A stretch of DNA of 64,000 nt from Actinomortierella ambigua (lineage: Eukaryota; Mortierellomycota; Mortierellomycetes; Mortierellales; Mortierellaceae): assembly GCA_016098155.1 (NCBI GenBank), contig JAAAJB010000030.1:38383-102382 (forward strand). The letters are read 5' to 3'. Numbering within the stretch: the stretch's first letter is position 1; the number at the start of each line of letters is the position of its first letter. The position numbers and the translations under genes are program-made. A model generated the notes under the pieces. The model was not told the DNA's origin, ran no database searches, and saw nothing but the letters and a program-made list of their open reading frames with translations. Below are positions 37,876-50,024 of the stretch, in pieces.

Positions 37876-39889
37876 GGGCTTCCGCATTTCCTTCCCCTTC
37901 CCCCCCCTCCCCCCCTCCCCTTTTTTTTTTTTTTTTTGCCTTGTCTCTCTTTCCTCTACCTCCTCAATCGATCGTTTTCTCGTGGGATACTCGTGCGCCT
38001 CTTTACTCCTTTCTTATTCCTGGTTGAGGAATAGTACGCTGCCTGATGCAATGAGGCATAGCCAACATTGTTAAAACAAACACAAAAAGAAAGAGAAAAC
38101 AAAAAGTTACGAGCGGCTTCATCCGACGCCCTTTCCTTGCAGTAAACTCTACTTCGACTAAATACCCTCCACAGGTATGTCACTCCGTTGGACCCCTTCA
38201 GCTGGTCGGATCCATGATATCCAACGAATTCCGGTCTCTTACAGCCAATGCATTGCAGACACTTTTGCTTCCTTTGCTTCCTTTCCCTCTCTTATGAAAG
38301 GGATGAAAGAGAGTGGGGACCCTTGGGTTGTGATTCTCACTGGTCCTGCTTGGATGCACATATAGTAGTGCGTACTGTAAAAAAGGGTCTGATCCTAGTT
38401 ATGATCGCCCGACAGTCATTCATGACCATCGTCAGTTGCACCGTGCACATTATTGCTACCCCTATTCATACTTTTGTAAATCCTCTTGCTGGACCATGGG
38501 GTGGTCATCCCTCCTTTTTTGGCTTCGTCCTTCTTTGTCTTCTTTGCCTCTTATCCATGTTGCCGTAGTGAGTATAGGCCTGCATGCGAAGGCCTTCATT
38601 CTTGTGCTGCATGCACAACAGTACAGAGAAGCAGCTCCTTCTTTTTTTTCTCTTTCACACCCTTGGATATCATGCCTTGTGCACGTTACTCCGCTAATGG
38701 GCAATACGTATTTTGTCAGCCCTTTGCACCCACAAACGTCCCTCCGAGAACATGACCGTTGTGGTGCCTCGTGTTCTATGCATGGTTGTGTTTTTTCTCT
38801 GGAGCGAAGGCCATGGGCTGTTGCCCTCATCCCTGGTAGAGGAAGAAGCAGGTGGAGAGAAGAAAAAGCATGTCTGTTGCTTCTCTTTCTCACTCTCACA
38901 CTGTTCTCTCGCCTCTCTCTCCTTTCCTCCTCGTCGTCTTTGCATTCACTGGAATGGACAGAAGGGTGACGAAGGTAGCTTTCCTCTCCTCTTTTCTTTC
39001 TCTCTCCCTTCCTCCCACGGGTTGAGATGGTCGATCGTGCTTTGGGCCTCCTCTTTCCTGTCTTTTTGGGCTTTGTCCTTGCGCCGTTGCCGATTGACGC
39101 AGCAACCAAGCGTTGCATAGACAGCGGGACACGAAAGCGAGACATGAAGGGTATCCCAATGGCCTACTAGGGCCAAGAGCTTCAGCAGCAAAACAACCTG
39201 GTCTCGGTATCGCTCGTTCTTTTTCTCTCTTTCGTTCTTTTTCCTGTCTTTCTTTCTTTGTTCTGCCTACTTTCTCAAACTCCTTCTACATCCACCCCCC
39301 CTCCCTGCTCTTTCCACATATTACGCCAACATCTGCTCTCTTCCACACGCAGTTCCCACTTTTTGTCACTCCCTTACACTATACTTCCTCGCCGGCTCAT
39401 TCTTTGTTTGTGAGTTCGTTGGAATTGGCTCACACGCAGGCAGCGATCCTTTTTCTGCCACGACCGATCCCGCCCTTACTTCTTGTCTCCTTGTTCCTGT
39501 GTAGGTGCTGTGGAGTGGTGCTTTTGAGGAGACTTGCTCAGGTTAGTTCCTCACATTGCTACCGGTAGACCCACTGCCCGTCTCCTGCCGCACGCTCCCA
39601 TTCTCTTTCCTTCTCTCACTCTTCTGTTGCTGACTGTCGTTGGAAGCTGGTGCACCGTTGCTCTCTGCCTCATTTTTACTTCCGACGAGAAAGCCGGGTA
39701 CCTGAGGTTGTTGGAGCACTAGTGTCATTCTTTTCTTTCTTCTTTTTCTTCTTTTTCTTCTTTTCCACTTCACCCTGACTGTTTGACTTTCTCAACTGTT
39801 TGTGCCGTATCTTTCCATCTCAGACTTGGTAATGGATGCTGGCAGAATGGAAGAGTATCAATCGCGACTGTGTGGATAGGAAATGAAAT

Positions 39890-39921
39890 TGTGTGTGTGT
39901 GTGTGTGTGTGTCTGTGTGTG
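39890..39921. repeat. (GT)n microsatellite
   Basis: About 15 GT units with one CT interruption, in intergenic DNA. Confidence 0.95.
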
Positions 39922-41707
39922 AACTCTCCCTCGGGGACCCTACAGGATGCACGGGCTCCTCCGTCCGTCTTCTCCTTTGCCTGCCCCTGCACGTGCAACT
40001 CCCTCCCAGCCTCGTTTCCCATGGCTCCTTTGTTCCTTGGGATCCCATAAGATGGAGAGAGAAAAAGAGATGCCATGTCTGCCTTTTGCTCTCTGTCTGT
40101 CCCTCGTTCTGTCCCTTGGTACACATGCGCTCAGCCTGAGTAGCCACACAACTGCAGCCTTAGCTCTCTCTAGCCCGCCCCCTTTCTTCCTGTTGGCCCC
40201 GTGGCTGATCCAATCAGGTACCGGCTTGCTCTCCTACGAAGCTGTTGCCTCACGCGCCACTTTCCCTTATCCAAAAAGGAAAGCGGGGGGACCCTTGTCC
40301 TCTACGACCCACAGATCCCCTCCTTCCTTTCCACCTTTCAACCCTATCAAGACTCCTGTCTGCCCACCTTACCCCCTTCCCCTCCTCTTTCTTATTTATT
40401 CTTCTTTCCATGCCCACCCCCCTTTGTCCACCACCCCAGCCCTTCTTTTCTCTATCTTTTCTTTCTCGCTGTGTCTCCGTCTCTATCGAATGACTTACTG
40501 CACATCTCCTCTTCACCAGAAAAAAAAAGTTGATGGTCCCTAGCTTTTGGCCCGCCTTTCATTTGCGTTGTCCGCCTTCGCCACCCACAGTCTCTCTCCC
40601 CTCCTTCTGGCCCCATTTTTACTTCTTTGTCCTGCAGCAGACACACTCCTTCTTCCTTCTCCCCCTCCCCTTTTTTTGATGTGTGTGTGTGTGCGTGTGT
40701 TTGAGACCCCACTCAGAACTCAACTTGATCCCCCTGCTGGTTTGCTGTTGCTGCTGTTGTTGTGGTCGTCTGTAGTGCGCCCCTGCTCAGTTGTGTGGAC
40801 CCTATATATAAACGTTTCTGTCTGTCTGATGGAGATTTCTTGTTGTGAGGCATTGCAACACACACACACATACACACTTCATGATACTTGCTACTCTCCC
40901 AGCCACACCCGCCATCTTGCTTGTTCGTTGTTTGTTCTTCTTTTTCTGTCCCCTTTTGCTCGCGTGTTTTCTCTCTCCCCTCTCTATCTCTCTCTGTCTT
41001 TCCTTCGCTTCTTTCTTTTCTTCTTCTTTCTCTTCTTTTTCATTCCTTCTGTTGCTTCTCCTCTGTCGTTTTTTTTTCTCTCTCTCTGTCCCCTCTCCCC
41101 CTTCCCTCAATTGTTCATAGTTCTCATTTGCCCTGGCAAACCCGGATATTGGCAACACAAACAAACACATTCAGACCCAACACACGCCGAGCTGCTTGCA
41201 CTCCTTGCTGGCTGTTAAAGCTACCTGAGGAGGATTGTGCAGCTTCACGCAGCAACAGCATCACAAAACGTGTCATGATTCTCATTCTCACCAGTGCTTG
41301 ATACTTTCATTTGCCCCGAACCGCATAGTAGCCCATATTTCGAGTCGAAGAAACCCAGCAACCTCACATTCCTTCGCCTCAAAAGGTGCCCTTTCAGCCC
41401 CCCCTCTCCTCTCTACCATATCTTTGTTGTCACAATTTCAACAACACCGGCCTAGCATTCCACATCCCCTTCTTCCCTTTTTTTCATTTCCTTTTTTCAA
41501 CGCTGACGCCGAGTTTATTAGTTTCTTTCTCTCCTCTTCTTCTTCCATTCTTTCCTGTTTTTTCTCTCTCTCTCTCTCTCTTTTACCTCGCCCAGCTTTG
41601 AACAATATCACCCTCTGCACCCACCCGGTGTCAAACAGTCCAACACCCTTCCTTCTTTCATCCTTTCTTTTTTTTTCTCGTCTTGTCTCGCAACGTATCG
41701 TTCAGCC

Positions 41708-41905
41708 ATGGAGACAATGCCCGCTATCGCCATCATCCTGCCACCGCGGACACGGCTGCATGAACTCAAGCAGAGCGCCCACTTTCCTTTTGACGAAGTC
41801 CAGCACTCTATCAAGACGTGGATCAACATGGCAAGCTTATTAGTCAAACAGGTAAGACTGGAAAGAATGTTCGGCAAGAGACCAAACCACCCACACGACA
41901 ATAGC

Positions 41906-41951
<46 letters not shown>

Positions 41952-44831
41952 CACATATACACGCATACAAACACACCTCCATCTACCCTTGTCCGCGTCA
42001 CCTTTGGAGTATTGTGCCAATATCCTTATCTGAGAGAGACACAAACGATCACACTTTGGGCAAAACGACGACAAACAAACAAAATTATCCGAGGGTTGTC
42101 GTTCTTGCATGAAGGAGGAAACACAGGCTGGAAGAGCGAGCAAGAGAAAGAAAGAAAGAAAGGGCGAGAGCGAGAGCACGAAAAGGCTCTAGGTCCAACA
42201 GGCTGTGCAACAGACCATCTCCACAAACACGCCCTCTCCACCCACCACCACCACTCACGCATCTCGAGAGTGTACGATTGATTGCATTTGCATCTTTGTA
42301 CAATGTTTGGCTGTTTTTAATTTTTTTTTATTTTGGTGGCCAAACGTTGGTAAAGCTGTGTTTGCCCTATCTGTCTTTTTTTTGGTCGTGGCACCATCTC
42401 CTTTCATTTACTGCTTTGACTCGCCAGCCATACTACTGAACTCCATCTGTCTATGTTGTTTGATGCCAAGCAAAAGAAGGGGGGGAGAGACAAAGAGAGA
42501 GAGAGAGAGAAATAGATAGATATAGAGAGAGTGGCCACACCCTCATCTCTACTCTCTCTCAAATATTACTTGTGTTCTTATTGTTTGGTTGGGCACTCAT
42601 GTATGGCAGTGTCCAGTGCGCCTCCCACACAACGCCTGGAGCTTCGGCAAAGTGTGGTTGGTGTCACAGTTGTCGCCCTCTTGTGTCTTACCAAATTGGC
42701 TCCCTTTTGAGGAATCGCATTGCATCAAAAGAGAGGATGTGTTGTGTGTGCTTCCACCCCCGTTTTGGCTCTGCTTATGGCTTTTCATTGCAGCGCGCTC
42801 TCTCTCCTCTCCTCAAACGACTCATTCTGTACCGCTTTCAAAGGAAAGACCTCCCGATATCGTCACTAACAAAAAAAAAACAACTCTTGAACCCAACGGC
42901 TCTACTTTTCTTTGGGTACCCGCTCTATTTCTTGTTTCCTCCCTTGTTGCTGCTTGGAAAAATATAGGGCCTGATGGCTGAATCGCAAAGGGACGATGAA
43001 AACGCCTATATTTCATTCATCCGAGCATGCATGTAAGGGACCCCCTCCTATGTTTTTGATGCGAAAGCAGGTTCTCCTGGCCCTTTATTTTTACTTGTTG
43101 GAAGATGGATTGGGGTTGCTCAAACCTGCATGCCCTTTTTATATCCTATGCCCCGTCCCCCTTCCTCCTACCCCCCCTCTCCCTTCTTCCTCCTCCTTTC
43201 CTACAGGATCATAACCAAGATTATCCCTCATCAAGCATGCTATGCGTCCATGATGAACGACATCGCCTGTATCGACCTCCGCCAAAAGATTCTGAGCATT
43301 GTCACTCGGTTAGGACACCTCGAACGCCGACTGTTGGACAAATTTGAAAAGGACAATCAGTTTCAGAAGCAGCAGCAGCAGCAGCAGCAACAAATGCTTC
43401 AACCTGCGGCACCAACAGAGCAATTTCTGCGCGTAGCTAGCCCTGAGCCACCAGCCATTGAGGCCAGGACATCCTCCCTCGGCGCCGCTACCACCTCTCG
43501 TCCATCTTCAACTGAGCCCCACCTCTCACCGTCGATGAACAGCGAGCGGATAATGTCCTCATCGAGGCAACATCCACCCTCGCCACCTTCCAGCGACAGC
43601 GACTTTGCCAGTAAGGGCGAGGGCGACGACGACGATGATGAAGACGACGACGACGTCGACAACGATGACGAAGTGGAAGAAGCCTTAGAAAGCTGCTACA
43701 CGACAAGTGCCTTCGCCTATACCAAGAGCGACAGCCTCCAAACACGCGGTGAGAAGAACAAGAAGGAGAGGAAGGAGAAGAGGAGCGATGGCACAAGACA
43801 GGCGGTCCCGGGCGATGGCACTACTGAGGAGGCAGAAGAAGAAGCAGAAGAACAGGACACTAACATGCTGAAGGTCGACGTGGAACAGAACTCGATGCCG
43901 AGGAGGAGAGAGCACCCAGAAATCCTGCTGCTGGACGAAGATGACCCGATTCTCGAGTACGGTGCCAAGGACCAGATCTGCCAAGCACGTGTCCAGGTCG
44001 ACGTAATCGAAGACGGCGAGATTGTCATTTCAGAACGAAGCAGCAATTCCACGACGAACGAAGGAGCCTTTCACAGTAGTAGCCACCATCACAACCTTTT
44101 TGGAGAAGACGAAGATCAAGTCCCCCACCAGCAAGAGGACGAGGATGAGGACGCAGATATCGCAGAAGAAGAGACCGAGTTGACATTCGACTTGACGACG
44201 GGCGTCCGGGAAGGAATCACCCACCGGGATCACAAGGAGACAAATCAAAAAGACAAAGAAGACGACAACGACTACCCCCAGACAAGAGCGCGGGCTCCCA
44301 GTCATGAGGAGGCATTCGAACTCAACTTGGACCCTGCCTCGTACGCTGTCCGCCGCCGCCAAGCCATCCAACAGCAACGGCAGCAGCAGCAGCAGCAGCA
44401 GCAACTCGAAGCCAATATCCACACAGTGACAAAAACAACAATCACAGCAACCACGCCAGCACAACGACCACGCTTTGTGACAGCGCCGCTGCCGTTCCCA
44501 GCCGGCAATCTTCTGGATGAAAAGGAGCGCGCCGCCGCGACGACTGTGCAGCCTCGCCCTCGCCAGTCCTTGACCATCTATCGCACACCGTTGAACGAAC
44601 GCGATGATCGCTCGGCATTTCACCAGAGCGTACCTGGACTCGAGGACAATGTCAAGCGAACGAATCACCACCACCACCAGTACCTACAGCAACAGCTGCA
44701 GCAGCAGCAGCAGCTTCAGCCTTATCCCCATGTTCGACGGTGTTCCTCGTCCGATGCCCTTTCCAGATCGGCGACGGTGAGCTCTCATTTCCCTGGTAAG
44801 CATCTCCCAGAGCCGTTCTCCTCTCAACAAT

Positions 44832-44866
<35 letters not shown>

Positions 44867-46105
44867 GCGAATACACGGAGTAAGCGCATCTCACCCCCTC
44901 CGCGGTCACCCCATCGGATCTCAGTTCAAATCCTGAGCTCTTTCCCCGTGTCGGCCCCTCTGCCGACCCCGCCACCCACGCATTCGCCGACATTTTCTCA
45001 GATGCTGAAACAACAACAAGAGCAGCAGCAGCAGCAGAACAAGATGATGCGCACAGAATCGATCGCGAGTACTGTGCATGACTTGGACCCTTCGCAACAG
45101 CAACATCATCACTACCACCACCACCACCACCTATCGACGCCGCCTTTGGGCCGACCTTCGCTCTCTCCGTCCAGCCCACGACAGTCCATGGATCAAATGA
45201 GTGTGCAAGGTAGTAGCCACGATGGCCTGCTCTCGTCTCCACCGCCGCCGATGCAGTACCCCTCCAACAAAGCCAGCAGTGGCTCCCTGCCTCTGAACCT
45301 GCACCATCTCCATCGTCGGGTCCCTACAACGACGAAGACGACCTCCCCATCCGCCCATCTAGGCCATGTCCATGCTGGCAGTATGAGCAGTAACCACTCG
45401 GGTTCAGCGTCTCCTGCCTCGGCCTACTCGTCGCCCGTGTCGTCGCCAATGGTTGTGCAGAGCCGGCAGATGAGTGGAGGAAGTGGAGGAGGAGCAAGCC
45501 ATCTGGGCTTCTCCACCACCACCACCACGATCCCGTCCTCGCTGCCCTCTCCAAAGCTCTCCAACGTAGCCAAGATGGCAGCCATGGCAGGCACGACGTC
45601 GACCATGACGACGGTGTCGTCGTGTTCAGAAGGCTCGACGGTCTCGAATCATATGGCCATGTCCTCGATCTCGAGCTCGACGACGGTTGTCACGGCCTTG
45701 TCGACTGTGACGCTGGTCTCGTCACAGCCGACCACGCCTGTGTTTCCACCGTCGTCGTCGTCGTCGTCACCGTCGTTTAACAAGCTGGCGTCGATCCCTT
45801 GCTCTCCAGCGTTGTCGCCGGTACCTGGTGTTAGTGCTGGTGCTGGTACTGGTGGTACTACGACGACTCCCTCGACTGGCAACAATACTATCATCAGCAG
45901 CACCATCACCACGCCAACGCTGCACAGCTTCCGCAAGCCGGGTCTGCTGCGCAAGATCCGGTCGCGTCCAAAGATGGGCGACAGCAACAGCAGCAATAAC
46001 CCCATCTTTGAGATGGTCGACACGGCGACGTCGGCCGCTGCTAATGCCCCTCCACCGATGGCGCTGCTCATGCACGTCAACCCAAACGCGTCCCTCCGTG
46101 GCTAA
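41708..46105 (+). CDS. USP8-dimerisation-domain protein with long low-complexity tail (Rfu1/AMSH N-terminus-like)
   Basis: Exons 41708-41851, 42968-43032 (65 nt) and 43207-46105 join in phase to give 1035 residues. The first exon (HELKQSAHFPFDEVQHSI, MASLLVKQ), the second (GLMAESQRDDENAYISFI) and the start of the third (IITKIIPHQACYASM, then LRQKILSIVTRLGHLERRL) together form a helical domain of about 110 residues. It resembles the USP8/AMSH dimerisation domain, which in yeast Rfu1 belongs to a regulator of the deubiquitinase Doa4. The rest is polyQ (43372-43394, 44380-44403, 44840-44866), acidic, Ser/Thr and His-rich. A basic segment (FRKPGLLRKIRSRPK) lies near the C-terminus. No JAMM or ubiquitin-protease catalytic domain is present. 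A role in endosomal ubiquitin control is inferred from the domain only. Confidence 0.75.
41905..41951. repeat. (CAA)n microsatellite in intron 1 of the USP8-dimer gene
   Basis: About 15 CAA units begin some 50 bases after the 5' splice site of the 1116-base first intron, followed by a CACATA-type stretch. Confidence 0.95.
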
Positions 46106-47175
46106 TTTCCCCCTCCAAACCCCTCTTCCTTCTTGTGTGTATGTATTTGTCTTTTTTTTTTTTTGTCCTTCTTCTGTATATTCGCTTCTTTTCCCTCCCA
46201 CTGTGTATAGCTCCTACAACTACTCTTCCTCCCCTGCTTCCCACTTCTCCAAAATCGTGCATCCGCCCCTTCCTTTCTCTCAAAATAAAGAAAATCCGCA
46301 ACCTCCCTTTCCCTCTATCAAAACAAAATGCAGTAATTGTCCACATCGCATGGATGACTCTCTTTCGACGGGCTGTTCATCTCTTTTAAAAAAAGGGGGC
46401 GGGGGGGGGAGCGCATGTGTGGAAGGTCAACACATCTCAACCCTCATCTCAACCCTTGTTTGTACCAGAGGGTGTAAGATGACATATGTACACAAACGCA
46501 TGGCTCGATACCCAGGCTACTGCGTATGGACGAAAGATAGGAGAAGGCGGGGGGGGGGTGTGTGCCCTTGTCCCACTCTTTATCTACCCATCTCTTACGG
46601 TTTGGCCAGGGAAGAAGGGGTGAGTGAGGGGACAAGATCTCGACGAAGCTTCCCAACACCCAACTCTTGGGTCACGCGACGTCGAGTACAAGTTTGTCCC
46701 ACCGCATGTTACACCGCAATTCATCAACAGTGCTTCGACATTCTACAATTTCACAGGCGTCCAAGGTAGGTAGGTACATCCTTCCTATCTTTTTTTTTTG
46801 TTCTTTAAAAAAGTGCAATGCTACTACACAAAGAAAAACAAAATGAGGGTATAACAGAATGAAAAACAAAATGACATGAGAAGATAAAAAAGATCTATAA
46901 AATATATATCGGTTGAAAGTGATGGTGAGGGGGAGAAACAAGAGGCACACTCCCCATCATAACTTCTGGACACTTGCTTTTTTGGTTGTGCAGTACAGAG
47001 TTATTGTTGCTGTTGTTGTTGTTGTTGATGATGCTATTGCTATTGCCACCGCTGCCGTTGGTTGTATGCTCCAAGAAGAAAAAAAAAAGCGAGGTATGTG
47101 TTCTTGTCTGTTTTTTTTCTTTCTTCTTCTTCATCATCTGTGTCCACGATGAGGGAAGGGGGGGGGTGACCCTTC
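46106..47175. other. Convergent intergenic region
   Basis: This holds the 3' flanks of the plus-strand USP8-dimer gene and the minus-strand kinase gene. It contains AATAAA at about 46284 (plus strand), A/T-rich runs at 46790-46910 and T/GTT repeats at 46995-47040. No gene is supported. Confidence 0.65.
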
Positions 47176-48099
47176 CTATCCACTGCTATAATTGTACATC
47201 CGTCGATTCGTCGTCGACCCATTCATCCCTCCAACTCCCAAGCCCATGCCAACACCCACACCTCCGCCGCCATTCAAGATCGACGCCGGGATATGTGGCA
47301 CAGGCGGCGGTCCCGTCTTTCCTCCACCTCCGCCACTGCCTCCGCTTCCAATATCGCTCAGCGGCGTGCTCGTCAACCGCTCAATCAGATGCTTCTGGCT
47401 TTTGCGCAACGACGGCCGTGGCGCCATGCCCTGCGCAGGTCGCGCCGTCGGATAGGCCATGCTGCCAAAGAACGGGCTGTGGCTACTGCTACCACCACTA
47501 CCAACACCACCACCTGCTGCTGCTGCGGCGGCGGCGGCAGCGGCGGCAGCAGCGGCAGCGGCAGCCTGCATGGCGTAAGGGTTACTGGGACTCATCGACG
47601 TTGCGATACTAGTACCACCTCCGGTTCCGAAATACGCGCCCGAACCAACACCGGAGCCTCCAAAGACGCTTGTTGTGGGACTCGTCATTCCATTGGCACC
47701 GCCAGCTCCAACGCCAGCATTCGTGTTGTTGTTGTTGCTGCTGCTACCACTGCCAGGCACAAACCCGCCAACGGGTCTTCCGCCGGCGATATGCTGGAAC
47801 CCGGGGTGATAGATCGTCGCGTTGATGTGGTGGTAAAAGGCCGCGTCCTTGGGCGTCGGTGAGTCCATCGTCGCCTTGATCCCCGGTGTCTCGTCCACGT
47901 AGCTGAAGGGTGGGTCCCAAGCTGGCGTGTTGAATGTGGGAGGAGAGGTCTGGGATCGGACTGGGGTTTGATGATGATGTTGGTGGTTGTTGTTGTTGTT
48001 GCTGCTGTTGTTGTGGTTGCTGTTGTTGTTGTTGCTGTGATTGTGGTGAGACTGCTGCTGCTGCTGTTGCTGTTGCTGTGGTTGGGGCTGCTGCTGTTG

Positions 48100-48132
<33 letters not shown>

Positions 48133-49989
48133 AGGCAAGGGGAGCTGCATCGGTGGCTGATGGAAGGGTGGGGCGCTATGGGGGGACATCAAGGTCGGTA
48201 GAGCTGGCTGGAGCAGCGGGGTCGGGTATTGGCTATGGAACAAGATCTGCTTGCTGCTCAAGCTGTTGGCGGCATTAAACTCGGGCGCCATCAGCTTGAG
48301 GCGGGTAGCCACCTCGCGACGCCGCGCCTTGCGGTTCTTGGACCAGCTCGTCAACAACGCCAACATGGGCTCTACCAGATCCCGACTCAGCCCGTCCGCG
48401 GGGCCGTACGCCATACCTGCCCAACTGTACCGGCCCAGCGACCGAATGTCCTTGATGTCGCCCAGTGTCGCCCAGAGGTGCGGCCGTGGCTGCAGATGAA
48501 CCGCCGTCGTGCCAGAGGACGAACCGGCGGTCGAGCCGACCACTGTCGACATGTTGTCAAACCCGCCGTTGGTGCTCGTGGTGGTCGAGTTGGCCAAAGA
48601 CATGCCTAATGGATGCTGTGCTTGCTGCTGCTGCTGTTGTTGTTGTTGCTCTTTGCTATCCGATCGACAATGAATATCCTTCACCACACGGATCGCACGC
48701 TCGATACCGGCCTTGGTACTAATGTCCAGATCATGGTTCAACAGCCACTCCACATTCTTCAGCCGCAAGTGGGCCGCCGCTGCCACCAGCGCTGTCTCGC
48801 CCGCAAACGCAATGGCCGGATTCAGACCGGCGTCGCACAGACAGTCCAGCACTCGATAGTCATCCTGCATCGCAGCCGCCACATGGATCAACGGCCGCCC
48901 TTGCGCAAGGGGTTTGAAGATCCCTGCCGACCCTCCTGCTCCTCCTGTTCCTGCTCCTGCTCCGGCGGATGCTGCTGCTCCTAGCGACCGGTCCTGATAA
49001 CCATTGGTGGTGGCGGTGTTATTGTTATTGTTATTGTTATTATTGATATTGTTATTGCTCTGATTCTTGTTGCCCATGCCTCGACCCCACACCGTGCTGG
49101 CGTTGGTGCCGGCGATGGTCGACGACATGGAGGTGTTGACGGAGGTCGTAGATGCATTCGCGTTGACGCGACGGTGGTCCTCGGAGACCCTGGTCATGGC
49201 CTGTTTCTGCATGCTGTTGGCGGGCGTGATGGGCTTTTTGATATAGGCCGGGATCCTGGCGCCGCGCGTGACAAAGTAGCGGAGCGCCTCATAACAATGC
49301 TGTGTGTTGGACGAGATGAGGATCATGACGGGCGTATACCCTTGGTGGTTCGGCAAATTGATGTCCGATCCAAGCTCGACCAAGGCTCGAATCATCTCCA
49401 GAGGCGACTCCAAAAACAGACACGCAAGATGCAGCACCGTGTCGCCCGTTGCCTCGTTCGATTGATTCATAATGTTGGGCAGTTGTTGCTGAAAGTAGAA
49501 TTTATAGGCCTCCCAGTCGCCCACCAGCGGACAAAGGTACACGGGTGTCTTGGGCTTGTTGCCCAGAGAATAAGGCTTGTCCGGCTTGGGATGCTTGTTC
49601 AAATACTTGCGAGACTCTGTCCAACGTGGAAAGGGGAAAAAAATGGGGAGTCATTAGCAAGAAAAAATAAACACAATGGTACATAAACTCCAAAACATAA
49701 AAAAAAAAAAAAAGTCGCATTACCGATGATGTACTTGACAATCTTCTTCATCTCCTCGTCCTGAATGTGCTTCACCAGATCGTTCAGTCCGGTAGAGGCA
49801 CGCTCCAATGCCGCGATGGGCGAGTCGAGCATGGGAGGGAAAGGCAGAGGCTTGGAAAAGCTCGGGACGTAGTAGCCAGGAGCAAGTGCTGACTCTAGCA
49901 TGGCAGTTTGAGGCTGCTGCTGAGCTTGAGCCTGTTGTTGCTGCTGCTGTTGCTGCTGCTGCTGTTGTTGCTGTTGTTGTTGTTGGTGT

Positions 49990-50024
<35 letters not shown>

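Larger units (their letters stand above)
36352..41707. other. 5.4 kb intergenic region, largely pyrimidine-rich on the plus strand
   Basis: From about 37270 to 41700 the plus strand is dominated by C/T tracts (for example 37381-37470, 39721-39775, 40930-41110, 41510-41590), with a GT repeat at 39890-39921 and TATATATAAACG at 40803. The open frames here are hydrophobic or Ser/Leu/Pro-rich translations of these tracts and show no domains. The last 1-2 kb may carry the promoter and leader of the next gene. An N gap lies at 37866-37875. Confidence 0.6.

Noticed and set aside
40547..41218. Hydrophobic 223-codon frame that looks like a membrane protein
   Set aside because: Made by translation of C/T tracts (runs of Leu, Phe, Ser). 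Neighbouring frames look the same and there is no conserved motif.
42572..42967. 131-codon frame in the first intron of the USP8-dimer gene
   Set aside because: The only in-phase exon in this interval is 42968-43032. The frame has no family similarity and overlaps the polypyrimidine tract.
47968..48201. Plus-strand polyVal/polyLeu frame
   Set aside because: Antisense reading of the CAG/CAA polyglutamine array of the kinase-ankyrin gene.
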